DNA of 64,000 nt, taken from assembly GCA_031292355.1 (NCBI GenBank), contig JARLHI010000075.1, forward strand, positions 248,001 through 312,000. Direction: 5' to 3'. The notes below the pieces were generated by a model that was not told the DNA's origin, did no database searches, and saw only the letters and a list, made by a program, of their open reading frames with translations. This document shows positions 9,757 to 18,356 of the stretch, piece after piece; the first letter of the stretch is position 1; each line of letters begins with the position of its first letter. The DNA is from Candidatus Obscuribacterales bacterium (lineage in GTDB: Bacteria > Cyanobacteriota > Vampirovibrionia > Obscuribacterales > Obscuribacteraceae). A program made the position numbers and the translations under genes.

Positions 9757-10656
9757 ATGTTTGTTCGCTCGAAACTATTGCTGTCCAAGGCAACCATGAT
9801 CAGCCTCGTCGCCTTCACCGTATGCTTGAGCGCAGCCTCAAATGTCAATGCGGCCTCCGAAACCGCTTCCAAGAAAAGCGATGCAAGCGGCGAAGTGACC
9901 GCCGAATCTGCTAGTAAAGCGGCATTCGCGGCAAACAAACGCGGCACGGCTCTGGCTCTAAAAGGCGACAACAAAGGCGCATTAATATGCTTCAGCGATG
10001 CTTTGAAGCTCAAGCCCGATTACGCCAGAGCATTAAGCAATCGCGCCGGCGTGGAAGCGTCAATGGGCGATTACAAAGCGTCCGCCGACGACAGTAGCAA
10101 AGCGATTTCACTCGATCCTAAGTTAGCTTGTGCGTATGTCAATCGCGCATGGGCATTGAATAAGATGCATCAATTCAAAAAGGCCGTTGAGGATTGCGAC
10201 AAAGCGATCTCTTTAGATCCCAAAAATGCCATGGCATACTGCAACCGAGCTAATGCCAATTGCAAAATGGGCAAATTTGAACCAGCATTGATCGACGCCA
10301 ATAAAGCCCTTGAGTTACACCCGACACTAGCAATGGGCTATGCCAATCGTGCTAATGCCTATATCGGCATGGGACAATATGACAAAGCAATCGAAGATTG
10401 TGATAAGGCGCTTAAAACCAACCCCAATCTGGCCCTTGGTTATACCAACCGTGGGCACGCTATGCGTCACCTGGGCGAATTCAAGAAAGCAATTGAAGAT
10501 TGCGACCAGGCTATCAAGCTAGATGCCAATCAGTCAGCGGCCTACTACAACCGAGCAATGGCTTATGACGGTTTAGCCAACAAAGACAAAATGGAAGCAA
10601 AAAGACTTGGCTTTATCGGCGACTTCAAAGACGAAGCAGCTCAAGCCAAGAAGTAA
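9757..10656 (+). CDS. Exported TPR protein (299 aa)
   Basis: Signal peptide at residues 1-32 (cleavage near VNAAS), then about six consecutive 34-residue TPR units from about 64 to 270. Each ends with the KAIxLDPK / LKPDY pattern and carries repeated YxNRAxA helices. The ATG follows AAGGAG with good spacing. TPR arrays bind peptides or other proteins, so this is probably a periplasmic scaffold. It stands alone between two divergent or convergent partners and has its own terminator. Confidence 0.9.
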   Translation: MFVRSKLLLSKATMISLVAFTVCLSAASNVNAASETASKKSDASGEVTAESASKAAFAANKRGTALALKGDNKGALICFSDALKLKPDYARALSNRAGVEASMGDYKASADDSSKAISLDPKLACAYVNRAWALNKMHQFKKAVEDCDKAISLDPKNAMAYCNRANANCKMGKFEPALIDANKALELHPTLAMGYANRANAYIGMGQYDKAIEDCDKALKTNPNLALGYTNRGHAMRHLGEFKKAIEDCDQAIKLDANQSAAYYNRAMAYDGLANKDKMEAKRLGFIGDFKDEAAQAKK

Positions 10657-10678
10657 GAAGTAATACAGAAAACCTTCG

Positions 10679-10711
10679 GCAGCCAGGTCGCAAAAAGACC
10701 TGGCTTTGCTG
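10679..10711 (+). terminator. Terminator after TPR gene
   Basis: The 9-bp stem AGCCAGGTC / GACCTGGCT has a 7-base A-rich loop and is followed by TTGCTGC. It lies 24 bases after the stop codon. The T-run is short, so strength is moderate. Confidence 0.7.
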
Positions 10712-10768
10712 CAATTTCAGAAACAATGCAGCTTCCAGCAGGAAGTTTAAGTAGGCACCTGGTAAGAC

Positions 10769-11134
10769 CTACCAGCGGTAAGTGCGTACGATGAGTTTAT
10801 TTTCGTCGTTACTGCCAACCATGAGCGGACCGGCTGTTTCGCTGGAGTTACCAACTTCAACCATGCCACCGGAATCTGATTCAGCGCCAGACATCGTTGC
10901 CCCACCTGATTCAGAGCTGCCGTCGCCCCAGAGTACGCCGCCTGTTTCATTGCCGCTGCCTCTACCAACTGGCACAAAGCCGCCAGATTGATTACCGCCG
11001 CCCCATACGAAGCCACCGGATTCACTCTCGGCTAAAGCTGGCGCACTTACTGAGATTGCTCCAAGAGCGATAGCAAGGCAAAGAGCTCGCGAAAAACTGG
11101 CATTGTTCTGGCATTTATTTGCAACAAGTTTCAT
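10769..11134 (-). CDS. Small secreted glycine-rich repeat protein
   Basis: Not a recognised family. Starting at the ATG at 11134 gives a clean signal peptide ending ALA-ES, with an AG-rich ribosome site. A GTG start at 11161 would add nine residues in front of it. The mature part is almost entirely six degenerate repeats of 12-14 residues, each with the core (S/T)-(G/A)-G or T-A-G, a short hydrophobic step (FVWG, FVPVG, VLWG, ATMSG, MVEVG, PLMVG) and a polar turn. This pattern suggests a short stacked beta structure for a surface or periplasmic protein. It ends in a basic-aromatic RTYRW. Confidence 0.75.
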   Translation of the reverse strand: MKLVANKCQNNASFSRALCLAIALGAISVSAPALAESESGGFVWGGGNQSGGFVPVGRGSGNETGGVLWGDGSSESGGATMSGAESDSGGMVEVGNSSETAGPLMVGSNDENKLIVRTYRW

Positions 11135-11321
11135 CAGATCGTCTCTCATCTCCGTAGTCACTTCTATGGCTCAACCAGTCTACAAGATTTGCGTGCATTC
11201 CACTATATCCACACAAGCTGCACACCAATTGCCTAGACTAAAAATTAGAGTGTTAAAAAGGACACCATCACTTGCCAATTAAGGTAATCTAGAGGCAAGG
11301 ATGAGCCCACGCGCCTGAGGA

Positions 11322-12266
11322 ATGATGGATAGGGAAGTGATTTACTCTAAACGCGCACAAAGTTTTGACAGCGCCCCTTTGAGCGTGCTTCTGGCGTTGA
11401 GTCTTAGTTTTGCGTTCAGCGCCCTGGAGGCTCGCGCATCCAGCGATTTAATGAGCGGCATGAGCGCTTATCAGGCAAAAGACTATCGGGCTGCCCGCAC
11501 CTACTTTCAAAGGGCCGTCCAATCAGCCCCTGAAGACTCCCTCGCTCATTATTATCTGGGCAATACGTTATTAAAACTAAAAGACCCGAGCGGCGCAAAA
11601 AAAGAATATCAAGCAGGCTCCGCCAATGCCGAAACAGATGACGTCAAAACCAATTGCGACAAAGCAATTGAGTCTTTGCAAAAAAACGATAAAACTCAAA
11701 CAGTGAAAGCTGGTCCAGCCATTGGTGCAGCAGCAGCCACGGCTGTGGCAACGCCTACAGGCAAGGATGCCACAGCGAATCCGTCCACACCCGCCAAAAC
11801 GCTACCTGGTTCAGGCACAGTGCAGGGTTCGCCTGGCGCCGAAGCAATTCCAGAAGTTCCTTTAACGCCATTGCAAAAACATGCAAATATGGAAAAAGAG
11901 CTGCTCAAACAACAAACTGAAGCGGCGCAAAAACAGCTTTTAGAAAATGCCGCCATGCATGCCAAATCGATCGAAGCCGACACCAAAAGAGCAACCGATA
12001 CCAGCGACATGAATGCAAGATACCGCGCCCGCGCTCAGGCCTATCTCAATGAGATAAAAGCCCAGGGTGATAAGCAAAGAGCGCAAGCGCTCGACTATGG
12101 CAAAACGCGTGCAGCCGACGCTCGAAAAATGCAAGAAGAAAAAGCGCGCTCAATTGATGAAGTAGTCAATAATCTAAACGATCAAATGAACTCAAAAGTG
12201 GGCAACAGCAGCGTTCATCTTAAGCCTGAAGGCACGTCGATTTATATTCGAAACTACGGTCCGTAA
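11322..12266 (+). CDS. Exported TPR and coiled-coil protein (314 aa)
   Basis: The N-terminal hydrophobic segment (about residues 19-38, ending ARAS) acts as a signal peptide. Two TPR units follow (about 44-112), then an Ala/Pro/Thr-rich linker (120-175), then a long charged helix rich in Lys, Glu, Gln and Ala (about 185-295) that is likely coiled coil. The C-terminus is VHLKPEGTSIYIRNYGP. Two adjacent ATG codons (11322, 11325) lie just after GAGG, so the start may differ by a codon. It is probably a periplasmic assembly factor, but no partner is evident. Confidence 0.8.
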   Translation: MMDREVIYSKRAQSFDSAPLSVLLALSLSFAFSALEARASSDLMSGMSAYQAKDYRAARTYFQRAVQSAPEDSLAHYYLGNTLLKLKDPSGAKKEYQAGSANAETDDVKTNCDKAIESLQKNDKTQTVKAGPAIGAAAATAVATPTGKDATANPSTPAKTLPGSGTVQGSPGAEAIPEVPLTPLQKHANMEKELLKQQTEAAQKQLLENAAMHAKSIEADTKRATDTSDMNARYRARAQAYLNEIKAQGDKQRAQALDYGKTRAADARKMQEEKARSIDEVVNNLNDQMNSKVGNSSVHLKPEGTSIYIRNYGP

Positions 12267-12294
12267 ACCTCACGAACGCGGGTCTTCGCGCCCG

Positions 12295-12909
12295 CTACTG
12301 ACCGACTATTTGTTCGTAATCATCGGTACGCGAGTGCACATAATTGCCGACTCCGACTCCTGCAATATGCCAGCGCACATCGCTGACTTCGTTGCGTTCG
12401 GAATTGTCAGGGAAAGCGAGAATTCTCTTGTTGTTTAACCGCTCATAGCATTTAACGACCAACGCATCAAATTTTTCATTGGGCGCCAAATATAAATCCT
12501 TGCGCAGCGCATCCAGACTGTAATTGCTCAAAGCCTCAGCGGCCTTTTGTTTGTAGGTTGGGTCATCATGCGGCAGGGCACGCACCGTTAGTTGTCTGTC
12601 TCTGGTTACTTTGTATTCGACAACGGCGAGTCCATAACGAATCGCACGATTGTGTTTGAGCAACTCGGTTTGATTTTCAATCACGGCTTTGTCAAATGTT
12701 TCGTGCCAGGGCAACCACTGAATCTGCTCAGCCTGCGTCGTCACGCCACCATCGAGAAGCATTGTTGAATGGGGCTTACTTACATCAACTTTTGCCTTTT
12801 GCGGTTGCGATAGAACGACGTTGTTTTCACAGTGTGCTGAAAGCGAGATAGACGCATAGACAGTTACCACTAATATCGTTGTGAAAAGCCAGGCACATGA
12901 ATTTCTCAT
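12295..12909 (-). CDS. Exported hypothetical protein
   Basis: The ATG at 12909 gives a standard signal peptide (MRNSCAWLFTTILVV..., cleavage near HCEN). The longer frame up to 13005 would overlap the upstream gene and hide the signal. The mature part has a region (about 105-175) whose strand-helix pattern (YGLAVVEYKVTRDRQLTVRAL, then an AAxEALSNYSLDAL helix) recalls TonB C-terminal-like domains, but this is weak. It lies 19 bases downstream of the membrane protein gene, so the two likely form an operon. Confidence 0.7.
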   Translation of the reverse strand: MRNSCAWLFTTILVVTVYASISLSAHCENNVVLSQPQKAKVDVSKPHSTMLLDGGVTTQAEQIQWLPWHETFDKAVIENQTELLKHNRAIRYGLAVVEYKVTRDRQLTVRALPHDDPTYKQKAAEALSNYSLDALRKDLYLAPNEKFDALVVKCYERLNNKRILAFPDNSERNEVSDVRWHIAGVGVGNYVHSRTDDYEQIVGQ

Positions 12910-12928
12910 AGGCTTAACACCCACATAG

Positions 12929-13804
12929 TCAAATAGTCGATTCCGATGGAACTGTGGGCTCAGTCGGCGGCTCGGTAGCGGGCTTTGCAGGAGTTGTCGC
13001 TTCAAGTGAAGTTGCAGCTACCTCAGTTGGAATCCCGGATTCAACGGTCGCTGTGGTAGCAGGTGTGACTTCAAGCGGTTCCGAGTCAGGTACTACATCA
13101 GGCACTACATCCGGTACCGCCTCAATTGCTACTTCAGGCAAAGCAAGTTCAGGACAAGTATCAACCAATCTGTCATATACCTGAGCCCTTGCCACCATCA
13201 TCACCATGTAGGCTGGAATCACTCCAATCAGAAACGCAAGAGTGCCAAGCGTCATCAGCAAGTGCATTGTGGCGGCAAAGAGAATGAGCATACCGACGCA
13301 TCCACGTGTGGCCGTCCAGCTGGCAGACATAGCTTGTAGTGGTCCCATTTTTCTGTCTACCAGAAAATAATCAGTTACTGAAAGACGAACCAAAAAAATG
13401 ATGCCGGGAATGATGAAAAAGCAGAATCCGGTCATAACGACAATTGCGCTGAGAATCACAGCGCCGGCATAGTTGAGAAGACAATTACCAACGGACAGAA
13501 AATCATCAAAAGTAAATTCTTGTCCTCGCTTGAACATAATATTCATCTTGATAATGCCAAGCGTACTTACAGATACAAATACGACGGTGACCAGACTTAA
13601 GAGCAAAACAAACAGAATATTGCGCTCAAGAAAGTCATGCGCTAAGGCAGCGAGCGCGCTCGGTAAAAAGGTAAGAAACAGCGCAAGCCCGGTATATAGA
13701 AGAATCGGCAAGAAGCGCTTTTTGGTGACAGCCCAGCCAACTGCGATTGACTCTTCTATTGCTACACGCTCGCGATATTTCGGTAATTCTGTTGGAGTTG
13801 TCAT
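12929..13804 (-). CDS. Polytopic membrane protein (DUF975-like core) with Pro/Thr/Glu-rich tail
   Basis: About five membrane helices lie between residues 30 and 210. The segment FFIIPGIIFLVRLSVTDYFL followed by QAMSASWTATRG resembles the conserved loop of DUF975/glycerophosphodiester-phosphodiesterase-type membrane domains. The last 80 residues are disordered and rich in Pro, Val, Thr and Glu, with a small VVPD repeat. Function is unknown; related proteins are integral inner-membrane proteins without a known reaction. It is upstream of the exported protein at 12295. Confidence 0.75.
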   Translation of the reverse strand: MTTPTELPKYRERVAIEESIAVGWAVTKKRFLPILLYTGLALFLTFLPSALAALAHDFLERNILFVLLLSLVTVVFVSVSTLGIIKMNIMFKRGQEFTFDDFLSVGNCLLNYAGAVILSAIVVMTGFCFFIIPGIIFLVRLSVTDYFLVDRKMGPLQAMSASWTATRGCVGMLILFAATMHLLMTLGTLAFLIGVIPAYMVMMVARAQVYDRLVDTCPELALPEVAIEAVPDVVPDVVPDSEPLEVTPATTATVESGIPTEVAATSLEATTPAKPATEPPTEPTVPSESTI

Positions 13805-13903
13805 CGGGATTTCTTGATTGAGCCTCAGACTAAGGTAGACAAATACTTGGTGGTAACTCTCAAATCATAACATCGGTGGCACTTTTACGCTCTAGGTACG
13901 TGA

Positions 13904-15766
13904 CTAAGGTATGGCATCTTGAAAGACACCAAACTTCGTCCGTAAATACGATTCTCCCTTTTTATATCGTGCTGTGTCTATATTTTCGGCTGTGATGAGC
14001 GCACCAAGTCTCCAAATCGCTCTCGTATAGAATTCGTCGCCTGCTTGCCCGCCAATTTTATCGGCAAGGTCTAAGGCGCGCTTCAGTATTAGCTCACGAG
14101 AGTCCATCGTCTGAGTCACACGGTCGGCATCGTGAGTAAGTTCACTGAGGAAAAGTTGAGAGTCATCACCAGTCATAGTTATGCTCGCTAGACGAAGATC
14201 AGAAGCCAATTTGTTCGATGGGTAAGAACAATTAGACAAATTTTCGGCGATGTATAAATTCCTCTGAATAGCTTCGATGAAAGAAGGTTCGTATGCGACG
14301 TGCGGCTCCAATATCTGCGCCTGCTGCAAATTTTGAGCAGCACGATAAAGCAGCAGGTAGGCTTGGGTTTTACTTTCCTCAGACGGCCAGGAACCGCGCA
14401 GCGCATCTACTATCTGAGCGGCCTGAGCAGTCAAAGAAAATGCCATGGCGAGACGCGGTCTCGCCGAACGCGGACGCTCTATCGACCACTCGCGAAGAAG
14501 TTGCCTTTGCAGTTCGCCTGTGTCATCGGTGCTCCAGGAATGTCCTATAGCGTAAATATCGGTGACTATGGTGTAACCGAATACGTCTTGCAAGTGCGCT
14601 TTTTGAGCATCATCGAGAGTTGTCTGTAGGTGATCGAACTGTTTTGATTTGAGGTCAAAATGAGTGGTTTCGTAGGTTGAACGCCAGCCAGCGGGGTTGT
14701 ATTGACTACGCAAAACAGGTGTTTCTTTTAGTGCTAAAAGTCCGCGAACGTTCTCCTGCAATTGCGCAAGCCATCTTGCCTCAAACAGGTATTCGATAGC
14801 AGAAATATTTCCCATCCGGTGATCATTAATCTGAGCGGGCCACCTTGCCTCAAGCAGGCTTTCGATAACAGACATATTTCCAATCCAGTGACCGTTACCA
14901 AGCTCCTGTGCCGAATTGAAATCACGACGCGCTCGTTTGAAATCGTTAGCATCAGCAGCGAGCGAGCCTGCCATGACATAGGCTTGAAATGCTCGCCAGG
15001 TATGGGCTGTGACACCACTCATTTGAAAAATCTTTGCGGCTTTTTCGACATCATTGAGCAAATCTAGATCAACATCCTCTTTCATTTGAGATACCAGTGC
15101 TAAATGTTCAGACTTCGCCTCATTGATCAGATAAGAGCGCTTCAACTCTCTAAGCTCCGGTGAGGCAATGTCGCTTGGAGAAGCCGCTCTTGCCCACTGG
15201 GACTTTGCTTCAAGATAATGGTCAGCGTCACCCAGCTGCCTAGCACAGGATGCGGCTAAATCGGTAAAACGATGAGACTGCGGCTCTATGCTTTCACCTT
15301 CTATCAGTGCCTTGTGCATGCCTGCAAATGCTTGATCTTGATCTCGCTCTAGTAAACCCTCAGCATCATGAAAATCCTTGACATATTGAGGCGCGTAGAC
15401 CGTTTCAAGCGCTGTGGTTATGAACCCATTGCTAAAACTTCCAGCAATGCCAGCAAGAAATAAACCAAAAACGAATATGAAAAAGCGGCGAGGTGTCATC
15501 GCATTCTTCGCGGGTCCATTTATTTTTGGCAAGACTTTAGAAACCGATTTGCCGTACTTGAAAGTTGAAGTAGCACGTGGTGCCTTTTCACCATTATTAT
15601 GAATTTCTGGTGCGAGCTCGAGAGGAACTGTCGCGATGCCTAGAGTAACTGAGGAAGAATTTGCCCCGCCAGTATCTTCTTGCTCGACGATACGGTCCGA
15701 CGGTCCGAACTCTATCCTGTCAAGTGATTTAGAAACTAAATCTTGCGCTTTTCTTTGGTCGCCCAT
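13904..15766 (-). CDS. Membrane-anchored helical-repeat protein, paralogue A (620 aa)
   Basis: Family unknown, but clearly paralogous to the next gene upstream. A cytoplasmic N-terminal region of about 88 residues is followed by MTPRRFF and one membrane helix (about 93-117, GLFLAGIAGSFSNGF). The long extracytoplasmic part of TPR/SEL1-like helices has motifs such as AFAGMHKALIEGE and FYTRAIWRLGALI. Residues around 295-340 contain a near-exact 23-residue tandem duplication (EARWPAQ / EARWLAQ) that the paralogue lacks. Orientation suggests a type II protein with a periplasmic scaffold domain. Confidence 0.75.
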   Translation of the reverse strand: MGDQRKAQDLVSKSLDRIEFGPSDRIVEQEDTGGANSSSVTLGIATVPLELAPEIHNNGEKAPRATSTFKYGKSVSKVLPKINGPAKNAMTPRRFFIFVFGLFLAGIAGSFSNGFITTALETVYAPQYVKDFHDAEGLLERDQDQAFAGMHKALIEGESIEPQSHRFTDLAASCARQLGDADHYLEAKSQWARAASPSDIASPELRELKRSYLINEAKSEHLALVSQMKEDVDLDLLNDVEKAAKIFQMSGVTAHTWRAFQAYVMAGSLAADANDFKRARRDFNSAQELGNGHWIGNMSVIESLLEARWPAQINDHRMGNISAIEYLFEARWLAQLQENVRGLLALKETPVLRSQYNPAGWRSTYETTHFDLKSKQFDHLQTTLDDAQKAHLQDVFGYTIVTDIYAIGHSWSTDDTGELQRQLLREWSIERPRSARPRLAMAFSLTAQAAQIVDALRGSWPSEESKTQAYLLLYRAAQNLQQAQILEPHVAYEPSFIEAIQRNLYIAENLSNCSYPSNKLASDLRLASITMTGDDSQLFLSELTHDADRVTQTMDSRELILKRALDLADKIGGQAGDEFYTRAIWRLGALITAENIDTARYKKGESYLRTKFGVFQDAIP

Positions 15767-15828
15767 AAATTGATAGATGCTCCAATCGCCTCTTCAGTCA
15801 TTTTACAGGCACCGAACCTGGTGCCATT

Positions 15829-17775
15829 CTATTCAAGGTTCGCCCTCGGAAGAACACTTTGACCTTTTGAAATACCAAACTTTTTCGCCAACAAAGAATT
15901 TCCTTTTGCTAACCGCAGTACATCAACACCTTGATGTGTAGGAGCGCCCCCACTTCTCGACACGGCTCGTGCATAAAATTCATCACCGGCATCTCCACCA
16001 ATCTTGCTCGCTTGAGCGGCAATACGCTTCAAACGAATTGCCATAATTTCTGGTGTTTGAACCTCGTGGAGAGTATCGTACGAAATTTCATCGAGTAAAA
16101 ATTGAGCTTCGTTCCCTCTCATCGCAATATTGGCGTCATGAAGATCGGCAACTAAATCTGCTTGAGGACTAGACCAGTTTGATAAACGCTCGCCAATGGC
16201 TAGATTGGTCTGAATCGCCTTGATAAACGAGGGATCAGTCGCCACTTCAGGATTTCGCGCTAAAGCTTGACGAAGATTGTCGATCGCTTGACGAAGATGC
16301 ATAAATCCATCACTGCGCGCCTGGTTTGACAGTCCGTTGTTGTGATAGTAATCGGCCGTCAGGTCGGCTTTTGCATTGTACAAATAAGCCATAGCAACCC
16401 ACGGTCTAGGAGAGGTAGTACTGCTTCCCCATTGCCAAAGAAGATTGTGGTGCCCTTTGGTGATCTGAAATGATTTACTATTGTCCCCAAGGGCCAAATA
16501 CATGTCGCTGACAAGAGTGTCTCCCTCTATATCTTGCACTTGTTTCCTTTGAGCTTCAGCAAACATGGAATCAATTTTGTCCCAATTTTGCGCTTCCAGA
16601 TTAGAATCGAGAGCGCGGCGATTTTCTATAGTGAAATTGCCTGGGGTGTAGTGACCATGTTGGATCGGCTTATATTTGGTCGTTGAGAATAGGAAAATTA
16701 TTTCTTGTAATTCAGCACGCCATCGTGCCTCCAGTAGCCTCTGACGGACTGGCCCACCATCTTGCCAATGAGAGTTTGCAATCATCTCTGCCTGAGCAAA
16801 ATTTTTGCGAGCACGCAAAAAATCTTTGGCATCGGCTGCAAGTTCGCCTGCCGTCACGAAAGCGTCATAAGCACGCGCACCGTGAAACACGACTTCACTT
16901 GCCTGAAACACTGCACCTGCTTTTTCAACTTCATTCAACACACCAGGATCTACATGGGTCTCCAATTGAGATGCCATTGCCAGATGTTCTGACTCAGCCT
17001 CATTAATTAAGTACGAGCGTTTACGTTCTCTAAATTCGGGAGGAGCAACCTCACTGGGAATAGCTGCTTTAGCCCATTCTTTTTTGGCTTGGAGATAACG
17101 CGCATTATTGTCCAATTGTCTTGCCAGAGAAACAGTTAAATTGGTAAAACGACGAGACAGAGGTTCAATTCTTTCTCCCTCGGCAAGCGCATTGTACATG
17201 CCCGAGAACGCCTGCTCAGGGTTACGCAAAGCTTGAGCCTTGTGAAAATCCTTGGCGTATTGAGGTGGAAAGGCGTTTTCCATTCCTACAGTGATCAGTC
17301 CATTACTGAAGCTACCAGCGATTCCGGCAATAAATAGCCCGGCAATAAAGTTGAGGAACCGCCTGGGTGTCATCGGCGATTTTGATGGAACAGAGTCTTT
17401 TTCCGATACTTTGGAGGCTTTAGGGGCTTTGGAAGTCGGTATGCCTAATCTGTAGAGCAAATCGGCGTGGGGGGACTTCGCACTGACCGGAGGATTCGTC
17501 TGAGTGTCCTTTTGCCTGTCATTTGAGGCAAGAGGGGCGGTGTGAATATCTTTTTGCTCGTCATCTTCGGAAATTACTACCACGGTAGACGCCAAAGAAG
17601 ACGAATTCGCCTCGCTCCCCTGTTTCTCAACTACCAGGTCTGGCTGACCGGGTTCCGATACTTTAAACGGTTTAGAAGCAGGACCCAGCGTGTTACTCTG
17701 CTCTTCCATCGGTCGTGGACACTCCGGCACTCTTTCCCTGTTCTTTATGCCCATTTGAGCAGGTTTAAAGTCCAT
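15829..17775 (-). CDS. Membrane-anchored helical-repeat protein, paralogue B (648 aa)
   Basis: Same architecture as paralogue A: a disordered acidic N-terminus (about 135 residues), the PMTPRRFLNF motif, one membrane helix (about 139-162), then an extracytoplasmic helical-repeat region. Collinear matches include RFTNLTVSLARQL, YLINEAESEHLA, AIPSEVAPPEFRERKR and DEFYARAVSRSGG. It carries a single copy of the EARW segment duplicated in A. The two genes are 62 bases apart on the same strand and arose by tandem duplication. Function is not known. Confidence 0.75.
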   Translation of the reverse strand: MDFKPAQMGIKNRERVPECPRPMEEQSNTLGPASKPFKVSEPGQPDLVVEKQGSEANSSSLASTVVVISEDDEQKDIHTAPLASNDRQKDTQTNPPVSAKSPHADLLYRLGIPTSKAPKASKVSEKDSVPSKSPMTPRRFLNFIAGLFIAGIAGSFSNGLITVGMENAFPPQYAKDFHKAQALRNPEQAFSGMYNALAEGERIEPLSRRFTNLTVSLARQLDNNARYLQAKKEWAKAAIPSEVAPPEFRERKRSYLINEAESEHLAMASQLETHVDPGVLNEVEKAGAVFQASEVVFHGARAYDAFVTAGELAADAKDFLRARKNFAQAEMIANSHWQDGGPVRQRLLEARWRAELQEIIFLFSTTKYKPIQHGHYTPGNFTIENRRALDSNLEAQNWDKIDSMFAEAQRKQVQDIEGDTLVSDMYLALGDNSKSFQITKGHHNLLWQWGSSTTSPRPWVAMAYLYNAKADLTADYYHNNGLSNQARSDGFMHLRQAIDNLRQALARNPEVATDPSFIKAIQTNLAIGERLSNWSSPQADLVADLHDANIAMRGNEAQFLLDEISYDTLHEVQTPEIMAIRLKRIAAQASKIGGDAGDEFYARAVSRSGGAPTHQGVDVLRLAKGNSLLAKKFGISKGQSVLPRANLE

Positions 17776-17961
17776 CTAAACGACGGGCGGTCAGGAAAAA
17801 CGCATGGTTGCACCATTTTCAGTACCACTTAGCCTCTCGATGAGCGCGAGGTTCTTGTTGGAAAGAAACGAGATTAAAGTAGTAAAAACGTGTCCAGAAT
17901 TCCTGCGGTCTGTATAGAACTAACCACAACCAGAGAATTTCCACCACGGGGTAAGCAAGCT

Positions 17962-18249
17962 ATGTCATTCGAACAGCCACTAGACAAACTGTCTTCTTCC
18001 GCGGCTTCCACGCAAAATGAAAACATCTGGTCTGATATAGCAGGCGATGCGTATAAGCCACGCAAGCAGGCGCAGATACAGGTGGCTGAAGCTCCCGTGC
18101 ATATCATTAATGGCGTCGCGTACCCAGTAACCGTTTTGCAGCCTGGTGCAGCAACCAATACACTTAACGGCTCAAGTGTGGGGCACTTCAGCTATGGCAA
18201 CAGTACTGCCAAGCCTGATAAGCCAGTCATATATGGCGGGTTCAGGTAG
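17962..18249 (+). CDS. Small hypothetical protein (95 aa)
   Basis: Not recognised. The ATG at 17962 lies 10 bases after GGGG. An upstream GTG at 17890 would add 24 residues but lacks a ribosome site. The protein is soluble and Ser/Asn/Pro-rich with one beta-like stretch (PVHIINGVAYPVTVL). It is possibly disordered and interacts with something else. It converges on the glutamine synthetase terminator. Confidence 0.5.
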   Translation: MSFEQPLDKLSSSAASTQNENIWSDIAGDAYKPRKQAQIQVAEAPVHIINGVAYPVTVLQPGAATNTLNGSSVGHFSYGNSTAKPDKPVIYGGFR

Positions 18250-18285
18250 CCCTCCTTCAGTTTCATTCTTAATCGCGACAGCGCT

Positions 18286-18325
18286 ATAAAAAGCAACAGC
18301 CGACCGGAAGACCGATCGGCTGCGC
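18286..18325 (-). terminator. Terminator of the glutamine synthetase operon
   Basis: On the minus strand, CAGCCGA pairs with TCGGCTG (18297-18322) and is followed by TTGCTTTTT. It lies about 35 bases beyond the stop codon of the glutamine synthetase gene. Confidence 0.8.
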
Positions 18326-18356
18326 CTTGTCAAACTGAAGTTCTGAGAACCGAAGT

